Origin: Campylobacterota bacterium
GTDB lineage: Bacteria; Campylobacterota; Campylobacteria; Campylobacterales; Sulfurospirillaceae
Direction of reading: 5' to 3'
Length of the DNA stretch: 18,564 bases
Assembly (NCBI GenBank): GCA_009930355.1
Contig: RZYK01000020.1
Span: 1 to 18,564 of the forward strand
Shown here: in pieces, positions 9,901 to 16,810 of the stretch
Position numbering within the stretch: the stretch's first letter is position 1
Layout: every line of letters begins with the position of its first letter
Position numbers and translations under genes: made by a program
The notes under the pieces: model-generated
Databases searched by the model: none
What the model saw: the letters and a program-made list of their open reading frames with translations, nothing else
Told to the model about the DNA's origin: nothing

Positions 9901-10781
9901 TTAAATACAACTCTTGTGTCGGTTCGAGTTAATGATGATGGTATCGGTTTCTTTTTGTTCTTGTTTAAATACAACTCTTGTGTCGGTTCGAGTTGAAAAC
10001 TAAACTATGGTTTATGTTTTTGCTGTTTCGGTTTAAATACAACTCTTGTGTCGGTTCGAGAACGAGATTTTTTAATAAATTGCTATAATTAAACTAGTTT
10101 AAATACAACTCTTGTGTCGGTTCGAGTATAAAAGAAGGTGACCTTTACAACGCACTTGAAAAGTTTAAATACAACTCTTGTGTCGGTTCGAGTCGACCCA
10201 AAGGCTCATGCTATCAATACGATACTTGTTTAAATACAACTCTTGTGTCGGTTCGAGCCTTGCTTCTGCGTGTTAAGTTCTTCTTTTGGTACAGTTTAAA
10301 TACAACTCTTGTGTCGGTTCGAGTCTCCATCAACAAATCAAAGAAAAGCTCATAGCTTCGTTTAAATACAACTCTTGTGTCGGTTCGAGTCTTATTTTAC
10401 AAGATTGTATTGAAAAGCTTGACGCAGTTTAAATACAACTCTTGTGTCGGTTCGAGCAAACACAAAACGCTCTTATTGAGCAGTACCGTGGTTTAAATAC
10501 AACTCTTGTGTCGGTTCGAGATGTGCTCATCATAATTCAAAGACAAATCACCTGAGTTTAAATACAACTCTTGTGTCGGTTCGAGTTATTGCTGCGGCTG
10601 CGGATATGTATATCGCACTGCAGTTTAAATACAACTCTTGTGTCGGTTCGAGGAGCAGCCAAATAAAATCACTCTCGCTAAATCAAGTTTAAATACAACT
10701 CTTGTGTCGGTTCGAGAAAAAATTGTAATAAAAAATAAAAGAATCAACTCAGTTTAAATACAACTCTTGTGTCGGTTCGAG

Positions 10782-10816
10782 ACACGATGACCTCATGGAT
10801 GCACTAGCGTACATCA
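10782..10816 (+). other. CRISPR spacer 114, target resembles phage terminase large subunit
   Basis: The plus strand reads HDDLMDALAYI. HDDxxDALAY is the typical last catalytic segment of the nuclease domain of the phage terminase large subunit. The crRNA from this spacer is antisense to that reading frame. Confidence 0.6.
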
Positions 10817-11632
10817 GTTTAAATACAACTCTTGTGTCGGTTCGAGCAGCAAGAATACAATATGCAACTCAGTAGGCTTCGGTTTAAATACAACTCTTGT
10901 GTCGGTTCGAGGAAATGAACGTAGGTATCTGAGTAGGGCACCGAAGTTTAAATACAACTCTTGTGTCGGTTCGAGTATTTACCCTTTTAATGCTTTACAA
11001 GTTGCCATCGCGTTTAAATACAACTCTTGTGTCGGTTCGAGGCCCTGCATTATCTAAAAAGATGATTTGCCCTGCACGGTTTAAATACAACTCTTGTGTC
11101 GGTTCGAGCCGCAAAACTTAGGTACATGCACGGTGATGGAAAGGTTTAAATACAACTCTTGTGTCGGTTCGAGATGGCGTTCCCTTTTGAGATTGGCGAG
11201 GTAAGTGCGTTTAAATACAACTCTTGTGTCGGTTCGAGCGTGGTGTCAAACACGCCATTAAACGCATACCCTTGTTTAAATACAACTCTTGTGTCGGTTC
11301 GAGCATAGGTTGAGCCTACATCATTCTTTGTTTTCCCGTTTAAATACAACTCTTGTGTCGGTTCGAGTGATTGTAGAGCACGAAAAAACAGTAAACGTTT
11401 TGGGTTTAAATACAACTCTTGTGTCGGTTCGAGGTGGGTGGAATGTTCTCTTTAGGTATACCGTTGCAAAGTTTAAATACAACTCTTGTGTCGGTTCGAG
11501 TAAGCTGTATCTCACCTGCTTTAACTTCGTTTCCAAGTTTAAATACAACTCTTGTGTCGGTTCGAGAGCAGACTGTAATGCGTCATTGCCTGCAGTTTTG
11601 GTGTTTAAATACAACTCTTGTGTCGGTTCGAG

Positions 11633-11669
11633 CAACGTACAGTATGAAAACAATCAGCAGAGTTTAAAT
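11633..11669 (-). other. CRISPR spacer 127 ending in a duplicate of the repeat handle
   Basis: The 37-nt spacer ends, on the plus strand, in GTTTAAAT, and the following repeat begins with the same GTTTAAAT. On the minus strand the 8-nt handle ATTTAAAC is therefore written twice in a row before the rest of the spacer. The other 136 spacers do not show this. Confidence 0.8.
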
Positions 11670-12091
11670 GTTTAAATACAACTCTTGTGTCGGTTCGAGA
11701 GTAACAGTCCTAAGAAAGCTTTGCATAAAAACGAGTTTAAATACAACTCTTGTGTCGGTTCGAGTTTATCGGCATTGGGATATGACGTTTTTGACCCAAG
11801 TTTAAATACAACTCTTGTGTCGGTTCGAGGCACGCTCGAGATTGGCGACACCTTAGGCAGTGTGCAGTTTAAATACAACTCTTGTGTCGGTTCGAGTGCT
11901 TGTGTAAGCGCTCTATTAAATATACGCACAGTTTAAATACAACTCTTGTGTCGGTTCGAGTTTTACACAAAAAAAACAGAAAAAATCCGATACCAGTTTA
12001 AATACAACTCTTGTGTCGGTTCGAGTAAAATTGTTTAACGCAGTGTCTAACGCAGTTCTATGTTTAAATACAACTCTTGTGTCGGTTCGAG

Positions 12092-12127
12092 TTACGCTTC
12101 TTATCAGGAATATTCTCAAAATATCAT
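12092..12127 (+). other. CRISPR spacer 134, allelic to spacer 28 in opposite orientation
   Basis: The plus strand reads YASYQEYSQNI from its second base. It is the fourth spacer from the leader, so it is among the most recently gained, while its partner spacer 28 is near the old end. Confidence 0.85.
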
Positions 12128-12353
12128 GTTTAAATACAACTCTTGTGTCGGTTCGAGCTAAAGTTGCTGATAAAGCTGATAGTTTTGCAACTAGTTTAAA
12201 TACAACTCTTGTGTCGGTTCGAGGGTAAATAATGAAGTCTTTTTTTACAGGTGTCTTGTTTAAATACAACTCTTGTGTCGGTTCGAGGTTTGATATTAAA
12301 ACTGAATTTGATGGTGATAGAGGGTTTAAATACAACTCTTGTGTCGGTTCGAG

Positions 12354-12402
12354 GGGCTAAATTATGGCACTTTTAAAAAAGAAAAAACCCATAAAATAGC
12401 CC
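12354..12402. repeat. Interrupted inverted repeat at the leader-repeat junction
   Basis: The left arm 12354-12367 (GGGCTAAATTATGG) pairs with the right arm 12389-12402 (CCATAAAATAGCCC): six pairs, two mismatches, six pairs, with a 21-nt AT-rich loop. The outer arm starts at the very first leader base. As RNA on the minus strand it would make a stem-loop directly before the first repeat; as DNA it could position the integrase or a bending protein. Confidence 0.75.
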
Positions 12403-12427
12403 TTTATATCATTTTTTCCAATTAAAA

Positions 12428-12445
12428 TTAACAATGAATTGTTAA
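12428..12445. repeat. 18-bp leader palindrome
   Basis: TTAACAATGAATTGTTAA has two perfect 8-bp arms around GA. It lies about 75 nt inside the leader, downstream of the TATAAT at 12473-12478 when read on the minus strand. This is the form of a dimeric regulator or architectural-protein site. No known operator is recognised. Confidence 0.65.
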
Positions 12446-12518
12446 AGATCAAAAAGGCAGTGCAACGCCCTAATTATAGCGATTTTATACCTAAAAAACT
12501 AAACGGTGGTTGGAAAAA

Positions 12519-12830
12519 TTAGATGAAAATTCCTTCGCTCTCCTTTTTTGGATTTCCTAGTGTTTCTTCACTGAAACTTCCTGAGGTTAACAGTTTGATG
12601 ATCGTTACAAAATCGATTTCAGGGTCAATGACTTTTTTGAGTTCGCTGTGAAGTTTTATCTGGTTGGCGGGAGTGATGTTGCCTCTGAAAATGGACTTTT
12701 GGTGATGTTTGAGGTACTTTTTGCAAAGTTTGAAAACTTTGGCGACGCGGTATTTGCCAACGTCACTAAATTCATCGGCGATGTCGTAAAATAAAAAGAC
12801 GTAATTATAGTTGGTTGTGTCTTTTTTCAC
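12519..12830 (-). CDS. cas2: CRISPR-associated endoribonuclease-fold protein Cas2
   Basis: A 103-residue protein starting at GTG 12830, whose codon overlaps the cas1 stop (ATGTGA), with AAGGA just upstream; the start is thus coupled to the end of cas1. Residues 11-17 VFLFYDI end the first beta strand with the conserved Asp16. KYRVAKVFKLCKKYLKHHQKS and then IFRGNI match the Cas2 helix and second strand. Its length is within the family range of about 90-110. Cas2 dimers bridge two Cas1 dimers in the integrase that inserts spacers. It is the last gene of the operon and ends at the leader. An upstream in-frame extension to 12914 lies wholly inside cas1 and is rejected. Confidence 0.95.
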   Translation of the reverse strand: MKKDTTNYNYVFLFYDIADEFSDVGKYRVAKVFKLCKKYLKHHQKSIFRGNITPANQIKLHSELKKVIDPEIDFVTIIKLLTSGSFSEETLGNPKKESEGIFI

Positions 12831-13831
12831 ATCTTTTCCTTGAGTAAAAAAGGGGTAAATTCTCTTCCTTCGACGATGGATTTGATGAGTTTGTAACCGT
12901 CGAGTTTGAGGCAATGTTTGTAGGAAACTTTGCGTTTGAGCTTTACATGTAAGAATGTTTCGTTCATGCGCTCTTCAAACGCATCGATAAAAATCTTCTT
13001 GCCCTCTTCGTTTAAAAGTGCGTAATTGAGGGATTTGTCAAAGTGTTTTTGCACTTGAAGTTGTTTCCGCCCCACGAGGTCGAAGATGGTTTTGAAAACG
13101 ATGACGGGTTTAAATGCTTCGCTAAGATCTAGGCTCAAACTAAAGCGCCCTTCTCTTGGGCTATGAAGAAAACTGATGGCTTGGTTGAGGTGCGTGTGGT
13201 AAATGGAGGCGATGGTTTTGGTGTATAGCAGTGTGTTGCCAAAGCTGATGAGTGCATTCATGGGATTGTCGGGTGGACGTTTTACGCGCTTATTTAGCAC
13301 AAAATCTTCTGGTAAAAAGTACTTAAAACTGTCATAAAATCGACTCCAAATCTGCCCCTCAACAAAGAGTACTTGTTCCACCTTCATCGTTACATGTAAC
13401 AATGACTCGACATCATTTTTTAACCAATCTAAGTAAGGCTTGAGCTCTTTTTTGTCATGACGATAATAATGGTACAACACTTCATGGATGTTCTGCGCAA
13501 TGGCGGAGACAATGTTTTTAGCGATGCTTAAGCGCTCATTAACAAAACTCAAAGACTGCTTTATGGTCAAATCACCGCTGATCAGGTACTCTTTGGGGTA
13601 AAAACTGCCACTGTAATTTCCATAGTAATTGAAAATGTGCATCGTGATGCCAGCCCTTGCGATGAAGTCGAGAAACTTGGTATTGAAGCTCACTTCATTG
13701 AGACAGTAAAGCTCCCTCGTCTCTTCGATAGGCAGGTAAAAATTGCCCTTTTCGTTGCTAAATGCGATGGAATTGTCTTTGCGTTTAAGCTCTCCCATGG
13801 AGAAGATGTAGCGTGTGTGATTTTTTGCCAT
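12827..13831 (-). CDS. cas1: CRISPR-associated integrase Cas1 (type I-B)
   Basis: A 334-residue protein starting at ATG 13831 after a clear GAGGA site. The metal-binding residues are present: Glu158 in VEGQIW, His223 in SFLHSPREGR, and Asp235 with Glu238 in SLDLSEAFKP. The stretch RPPDNPMNALISFGN (about 185-199) is the usual Cas1 helical-domain signature. The enzyme joins new spacer DNA to the leader-side repeat. It starts 7 nt after cas4 and overlaps cas2 by 4 nt. A longer reading to 13915 would lie inside cas4 and lacks a ribosome site, so it is rejected. Sampled GC is 42-45%, like the housekeeping genes and unlike cas3. It carries two copies of TTACATGTAA (12943 and 13390). Confidence 0.97.
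   Translation of the reverse strand: MAKNHTRYIFSMGELKRKDNSIAFSNEKGNFYLPIEETRELYCLNEVSFNTKFLDFIARAGITMHIFNYYGNYSGSFYPKEYLISGDLTIKQSLSFVNERLSIAKNIVSAIAQNIHEVLYHYYRHDKKELKPYLDWLKNDVESLLHVTMKVEQVLFVEGQIWSRFYDSFKYFLPEDFVLNKRVKRPPDNPMNALISFGNTLLYTKTIASIYHTHLNQAISFLHSPREGRFSLSLDLSEAFKPVIVFKTIFDLVGRKQLQVQKHFDKSLNYALLNEEGKKIFIDAFEERMNETFLHVKLKRKVSYKHCLKLDGYKLIKSIVEGREFTPFLLKEKM
12943..12952. repeat. TTACATGTAA copy inside cas1
   Basis: A third copy of the 10-bp palindrome, here in coding sequence, where it encodes the LHV of LHVKL. Confidence 0.6.
13390..13399. repeat. TTACATGTAA copy inside cas1
   Basis: A fourth copy, encoding the LHV of LLHVTM, 447 nt from the previous one and in the same codon phase. 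Confidence 0.6.
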
Positions 13832-13838
13832 GTGTTCC

Positions 13839-14336
13839 TCATATAAAACAATAATCGTAATAAGCGCACTTTTTGCATTTGTTTTCAAACTTTGGCGGCG
13901 GCGGTACGTTGGCATTTATAAGCGTTGAAATCGCATCTAAAACGCCCAAAAGTTCCTGTTCATTGTGCTCATCAAGCTCAATGATCTCGCTTTTGATGTT
14001 GTGGTTTTTTTCGTGGTACTCGACTTTGCCTTTGCGCTCAATGCCTTTGCCTTTAAGTTTGTAAAGATAAAGAAGCACTTGCCATTTCACCGCCTGCGGG
14101 TCGGAGTCGGACTTTTTGAGCTCCACAAGGTACTCTTTAGTAAGCTTGTCGATCTTGACGTTATCTATCTTGATCTCTGCTTGCTTGGACTTCTCTTCGC
14201 TGATCTCATGCAACACTTTGCCGATGCGCACGTCTTCAGAGTTGTCTTCAAGATTGATGCGATTGGCGTGGAGCCACAACTTTGTTTTGCAAATGAAATA
14301 ATAGGAGATAAGGGTGCCAGTAATGTTATTTACCAA
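13839..14336 (-). CDS. cas4: CRISPR-associated RecB-like nuclease Cas4
   Basis: A 165-residue protein. Four cysteines fit the 4Fe-4S cluster of Cas4: Cys16 near the N terminus, and Cys154, Cys157 and Cys163 near the C terminus. The RecB nuclease core shows His43 (GKVLHE), probably Asp63, Glu72-x-Lys74 (VELKK) and QVLLY (Gln86-Tyr90). Cas4 trims prespacers and helps choose their PAM end together with Cas1-Cas2. The likely start is TTG at 14336, which places the N terminus at the family pattern ITGTLISYY; no ATG is available. It overlaps the cas3 end by 7 nt, so translation is probably coupled. Sampled GC is about 42%, in sharp contrast to cas3. Confidence 0.93.
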   Translation of the reverse strand: MVNNITGTLISYYFICKTKLWLHANRINLEDNSEDVRIGKVLHEISEEKSKQAEIKIDNVKIDKLTKEYLVELKKSDSDPQAVKWQVLLYLYKLKGKGIERKGKVEYHEKNHNIKSEIIELDEHNEQELLGVLDAISTLINANVPPPPKFENKCKKCAYYDYCFI

Positions 14337-16810
14337 AATAAACCATCCACTTTGTTTTTTATATACTCAACTAACTGCAAACCTTTATATTCATCAAAAA
14401 TATTTTCAGTTGCTAAATATATTCCAAGTGCACTATCAAAACCTTCAATAATAGCTGCACTTGCAATCTCTTTTTTCTCATCTATATAGTAAAAATTTTG
14501 ATTAACTGTATATAGGCTTACATCTTTTTTTATTTTAGAATACTCATTGTCAATTTCTTTGATATTTTTCCAAAAGTTTTTATCTTGCTTGATAGCGCTC
14601 TTTCTTTTGTCAAGCTCAATTAATTTTTTCCAAATACTGATTGCGTCTGCACTTAATGGGATAAAAAAACTAAAGCTGAGTGGCGCATTTGCTATAAGAA
14701 CAAACTCTTTATCAATATCCAAAAAATTTAATTTTTGAAAAGAAATATCTATTGAGTTTATTTCAACTTGAGCATCATAATACTTGTCCAATAAATTTTC
14801 CGAATATATTTCTTGTTCCGATATGATTTGATAGTCCTTGAGAATTTTACAAGTTTGTTCTATATCAAATTTAGTGTAAATTTTATGACCTTCAAAATTT
14901 TTGTCATTTTTAATTTTAATAATATCAGCCATACCACATGTTGATTTTTCTGCACTTCTGTTTCTTCTTCCCATCGATTGAATCATCAAATCAAGAGGTG
15001 CTAATTCTTCTAAGCCGTCTTCTAAAGATATATCCACCCCTGCTTGAATAAGTTGGGTTGCGACAACAATCTGCTTAATACCTTTTGTAGAATTTGACTT
15101 GATGGCTTTAATAATCTTTTGTCTCGAAATTGGAGCGACTGCACTTGTAAGTAAAAAAATATTTTCTTGTTCGTAACTAGAGTTTTTATTGATTAAATAC
15201 TCATAAATTGCATTGGCTGTGTTTACTGTATTGACTCTAAACAGTAAGTCTTTTTGTGTTTGTACTTTTTCATCAATTTTTTCATATAATTTATCAAATG
15301 TATAACTTTCTGCAAGATCAACAACAATCTTGTAGCGATTGAAAAATTGTGAATTTTCTTCGGATGTTAATATCTCATCAATTGACTTAAATGTATAGCT
15401 ATTATTTAAAATCTCTTTTTTGATATTAGGAAAGGTAGCACTGGCTACAATAATTTTGCAATTAAAAATTTCACTCATAAATTTTAAAAACTGTGTTACT
15501 GAGTACATCAATTCCAATGGTATGAGTTGTACTTCATCAATCAAAATGATACTATTAGCAAATTGATGAAATCGTTTGAATAAGGCATTCTTTCGTTTAA
15601 AAACGCCATAAAATAGTTGATGAAATGAAGTTACTACAAATTCGCTATCAAGCGTATCAAGCAAAAATTGTTTTTTATCTATCTCATATTCTTCCGAGCC
15701 TTGTTCAATAAGAAACTCTCCACTAAGGGAATGTTTTTCTAAAAAAACACGATTATCATTGCTATTGATGCCCATAAAATCTAGTAAATCTTTGAGAATG
15801 TTAGCATTTTGTTCTATTAAAGTAATGAAAGGTAAAAGATAAAAAACTTTTTGATAATGCAGTTCTTCTTTGATCTGCATTGCCAATTTATAAAGTAACA
15901 AGGTTTTTCCCGCACCTGTTGGTAATTTGATAAAAAATACTTTATTCTCTTTTACCTGATTAGTGTCAAATTCTTTGACAATGTTTTTATATATTTTTTC
16001 TCTTACTTCATCAAGCGGTGTCTTATCTCTTAACCGAAAATACTCTGATTTAAAATCATCAACTTTACTTGAATCAATAGCTTGACTCTTAATTTTCTCC
16101 AGTACTCTATCTCTAAAAATAGCATCTTCCTTATCGGCATAAATGAGCAATGAAAATAACAGCATAAAGATAAAAATATCGTTTTTAATGTATTCATCAC
16201 GAAGTTTAAAAAATTTTATTTTTTGTAAAAGTTGGTTTTTAGGAAAGTCTTTGAGTAAAAAAATTTCAAAATCATTAAACACATTATTACAATCTAAAAA
16301 ATGATTATAAATAGTATTAATTTCTTCTCTATGAGGCTTTGTACCTTCAAAAATATTTAATATATTTTCAATATCTTCTTTATTTTTTATCGTTTGCATA
16401 TCTTTTGCATTTTCTAAATCTAAATGATGATAACGAATCGCCATAAAAACAAAACTTGCAACTCTTTTATCAAAACTAAACGACTCAGTTGCTACAAAAT
16501 ATCCAAAAAATGCCGAAATAAGACCATGCTCTGAAAGTTTTTTTTCTTTTTGCGTTAATGTGTCCTTGTACAATTTTTCTTGGAAAAATATCGATGATTT
16601 TCCGAAATCATGACAAAATACTGTAATTTGAAGTAGCTTTTCAAATTGCTCACTAGAGATTGACAATAGTTCAAAATTTATAGCAAGCTCATCTAATCGC
16701 TTTTTGGCTTTCTTATACACTTCCTCAAGATGCACAATGAGCTTTCTGTCTGGCTCAGTGTGCGAAATGAGATTAAATGAATTGATACAGTAGTCCGTCA
16801 TTGTCTGCAT
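14330..16810 (-). CDS. cas3: CRISPR-associated nuclease-helicase Cas3 (HD plus DExH)
   Basis: An 826-residue single-chain Cas3. The N-terminal HD nuclease has His27, His67-Asp68 (CHDFGK), His95 (SEHG), His128-His129 (RYHHLD) and Asp226 (YADKED). The superfamily 2 helicase follows: Walker A LPTGAGKT (296-303), DEVQ (425-428, in place of the usual DEVH or DEAH), SAT (457-459), ATQLIQAGVDIS (584-595) and QSMGRRNR (611-618). Cas3 is recruited to Cascade-bound target DNA, unwinds it with ATP and cuts single strands. The start could be ATG 16810 or ATG 16801; neither has a strong ribosome site, and both lie within the end of cas5 (overlap 38 or 29 nt), which suggests coupled translation. Sampled GC is 23-28%, well below the housekeeping genes. 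Confidence 0.96.
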   Translation of the reverse strand: MQTMTDYCINSFNLISHTEPDRKLIVHLEEVYKKAKKRLDELAINFELLSISSEQFEKLLQITVFCHDFGKSSIFFQEKLYKDTLTQKEKKLSEHGLISAFFGYFVATESFSFDKRVASFVFMAIRYHHLDLENAKDMQTIKNKEDIENILNIFEGTKPHREEINTIYNHFLDCNNVFNDFEIFLLKDFPKNQLLQKIKFFKLRDEYIKNDIFIFMLLFSLLIYADKEDAIFRDRVLEKIKSQAIDSSKVDDFKSEYFRLRDKTPLDEVREKIYKNIVKEFDTNQVKENKVFFIKLPTGAGKTLLLYKLAMQIKEELHYQKVFYLLPFITLIEQNANILKDLLDFMGINSNDNRVFLEKHSLSGEFLIEQGSEEYEIDKKQFLLDTLDSEFVVTSFHQLFYGVFKRKNALFKRFHQFANSIILIDEVQLIPLELMYSVTQFLKFMSEIFNCKIIVASATFPNIKKEILNNSYTFKSIDEILTSEENSQFFNRYKIVVDLAESYTFDKLYEKIDEKVQTQKDLLFRVNTVNTANAIYEYLINKNSSYEQENIFLLTSAVAPISRQKIIKAIKSNSTKGIKQIVVATQLIQAGVDISLEDGLEELAPLDLMIQSMGRRNRSAEKSTCGMADIIKIKNDKNFEGHKIYTKFDIEQTCKILKDYQIISEQEIYSENLLDKYYDAQVEINSIDISFQKLNFLDIDKEFVLIANAPLSFSFFIPLSADAISIWKKLIELDKRKSAIKQDKNFWKNIKEIDNEYSKIKKDVSLYTVNQNFYYIDEKKEIASAAIIEGFDSALGIYLATENIFDEYKGLQLVEYIKNKVDGLFW

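Larger units (their letters stand above)
3365..12353 (-). CRISPR. Type I-B CRISPR array, 138 repeats and 137 spacers, transcribed on the minus strand
   Basis: A 30-nt unit (first copy 3365-3394, last 12324-12353; plus strand begins GTTTAAATAC and ends GTCGGTTCGAG) recurs every 64-70 nt. I counted 138 copies by position and saw no base change in any. Spacers are 34-40 nt, mostly 34-36. Orientation: on the minus strand the repeat contains ACAA-GAG-TTGT, a 4-bp hairpin ending exactly 8 nt before the repeat end, leaving ATTTAAAC as the crRNA handle, which matches the Cas6 product known for type I-B (ATTGAAAC-like). This puts the leader at the right, next to cas2, in line with the cas genes. Most spacers have at least one frame open throughout, as expected of phage or plasmid coding DNA. 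Two spacers are present twice exactly, and one a third way with a 1-nt length shift. New units would be added at 12353; the left end is oldest. The many short open frames across the array are repeat translations and are not genes. Confidence 0.99.
12354..12518 (-). promoter_or_regulatory. CRISPR leader with promoter and two inverted repeats
   Basis: This 165-nt AT-rich stretch lies between the cas2 stop codon and the first (newest) repeat. It has no gene. On the minus strand it carries a perfect TATAAT (plus-strand 12473-12478), about 120 nt before the array, and a second possible -10, CATAAT (12361-12366), much closer. It also holds an 18-bp palindrome and an interrupted inverted repeat that touches the first repeat; both are listed separately. 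It should serve as the array promoter and as the docking region for Cas1-Cas2. The -35 element is not obvious. Confidence 0.8.

Noticed and set aside
9733..11078. Possible homology of spacer 98 (frame IHPFNADEVK) with spacer 117 (frame IYPFNALQVA)
   Set aside because: A 13-nt match with one mismatch, but the rest differs in non-synonymous ways, so chance is likely.
3365..12353. Dozens of short open frames on both strands with repeating peptides such as FKYNSCVGS, LNTTLVSVR and RTDTRVVFK
   Set aside because: They are the three-frame translations of the CRISPR repeat joined through spacers, with no ribosome sites and no independent coding signal.
3365..12353. Resemblance of the repeat end GGTTCGAG to the T arm of tRNA (GGTTCGAAT in the nearby tRNA-Gln)
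   Set aside because: Only seven bases match, on a common tRNA motif, and on the strand opposite to the crRNA. No tRNA-like fold is present in the repeat.
3365..12353. Self-targeting spacers against genes in this window
   Set aside because: I compared a number of spacers with the cas and flanking genes by eye and found no match; a full search could not be done.
12519..12914. Longer cas2 starting at 12914
   Set aside because: The extension is antiphase reading of cas1; GTG at 12830 is coupled to the cas1 stop and has AAGGA before it.
12827..13915. Longer cas1 starting at 13915
   Set aside because: The extra 28 residues lie in another frame of the cas4 end; the ATG at 13831 has a GAGGA site and the usual Cas1 N terminus.
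13637..14489. Plus-strand open frames opposite cas1, cas4 and cas3
   Set aside because: They are shadows of strong minus-strand genes and show no family features or ribosome sites.
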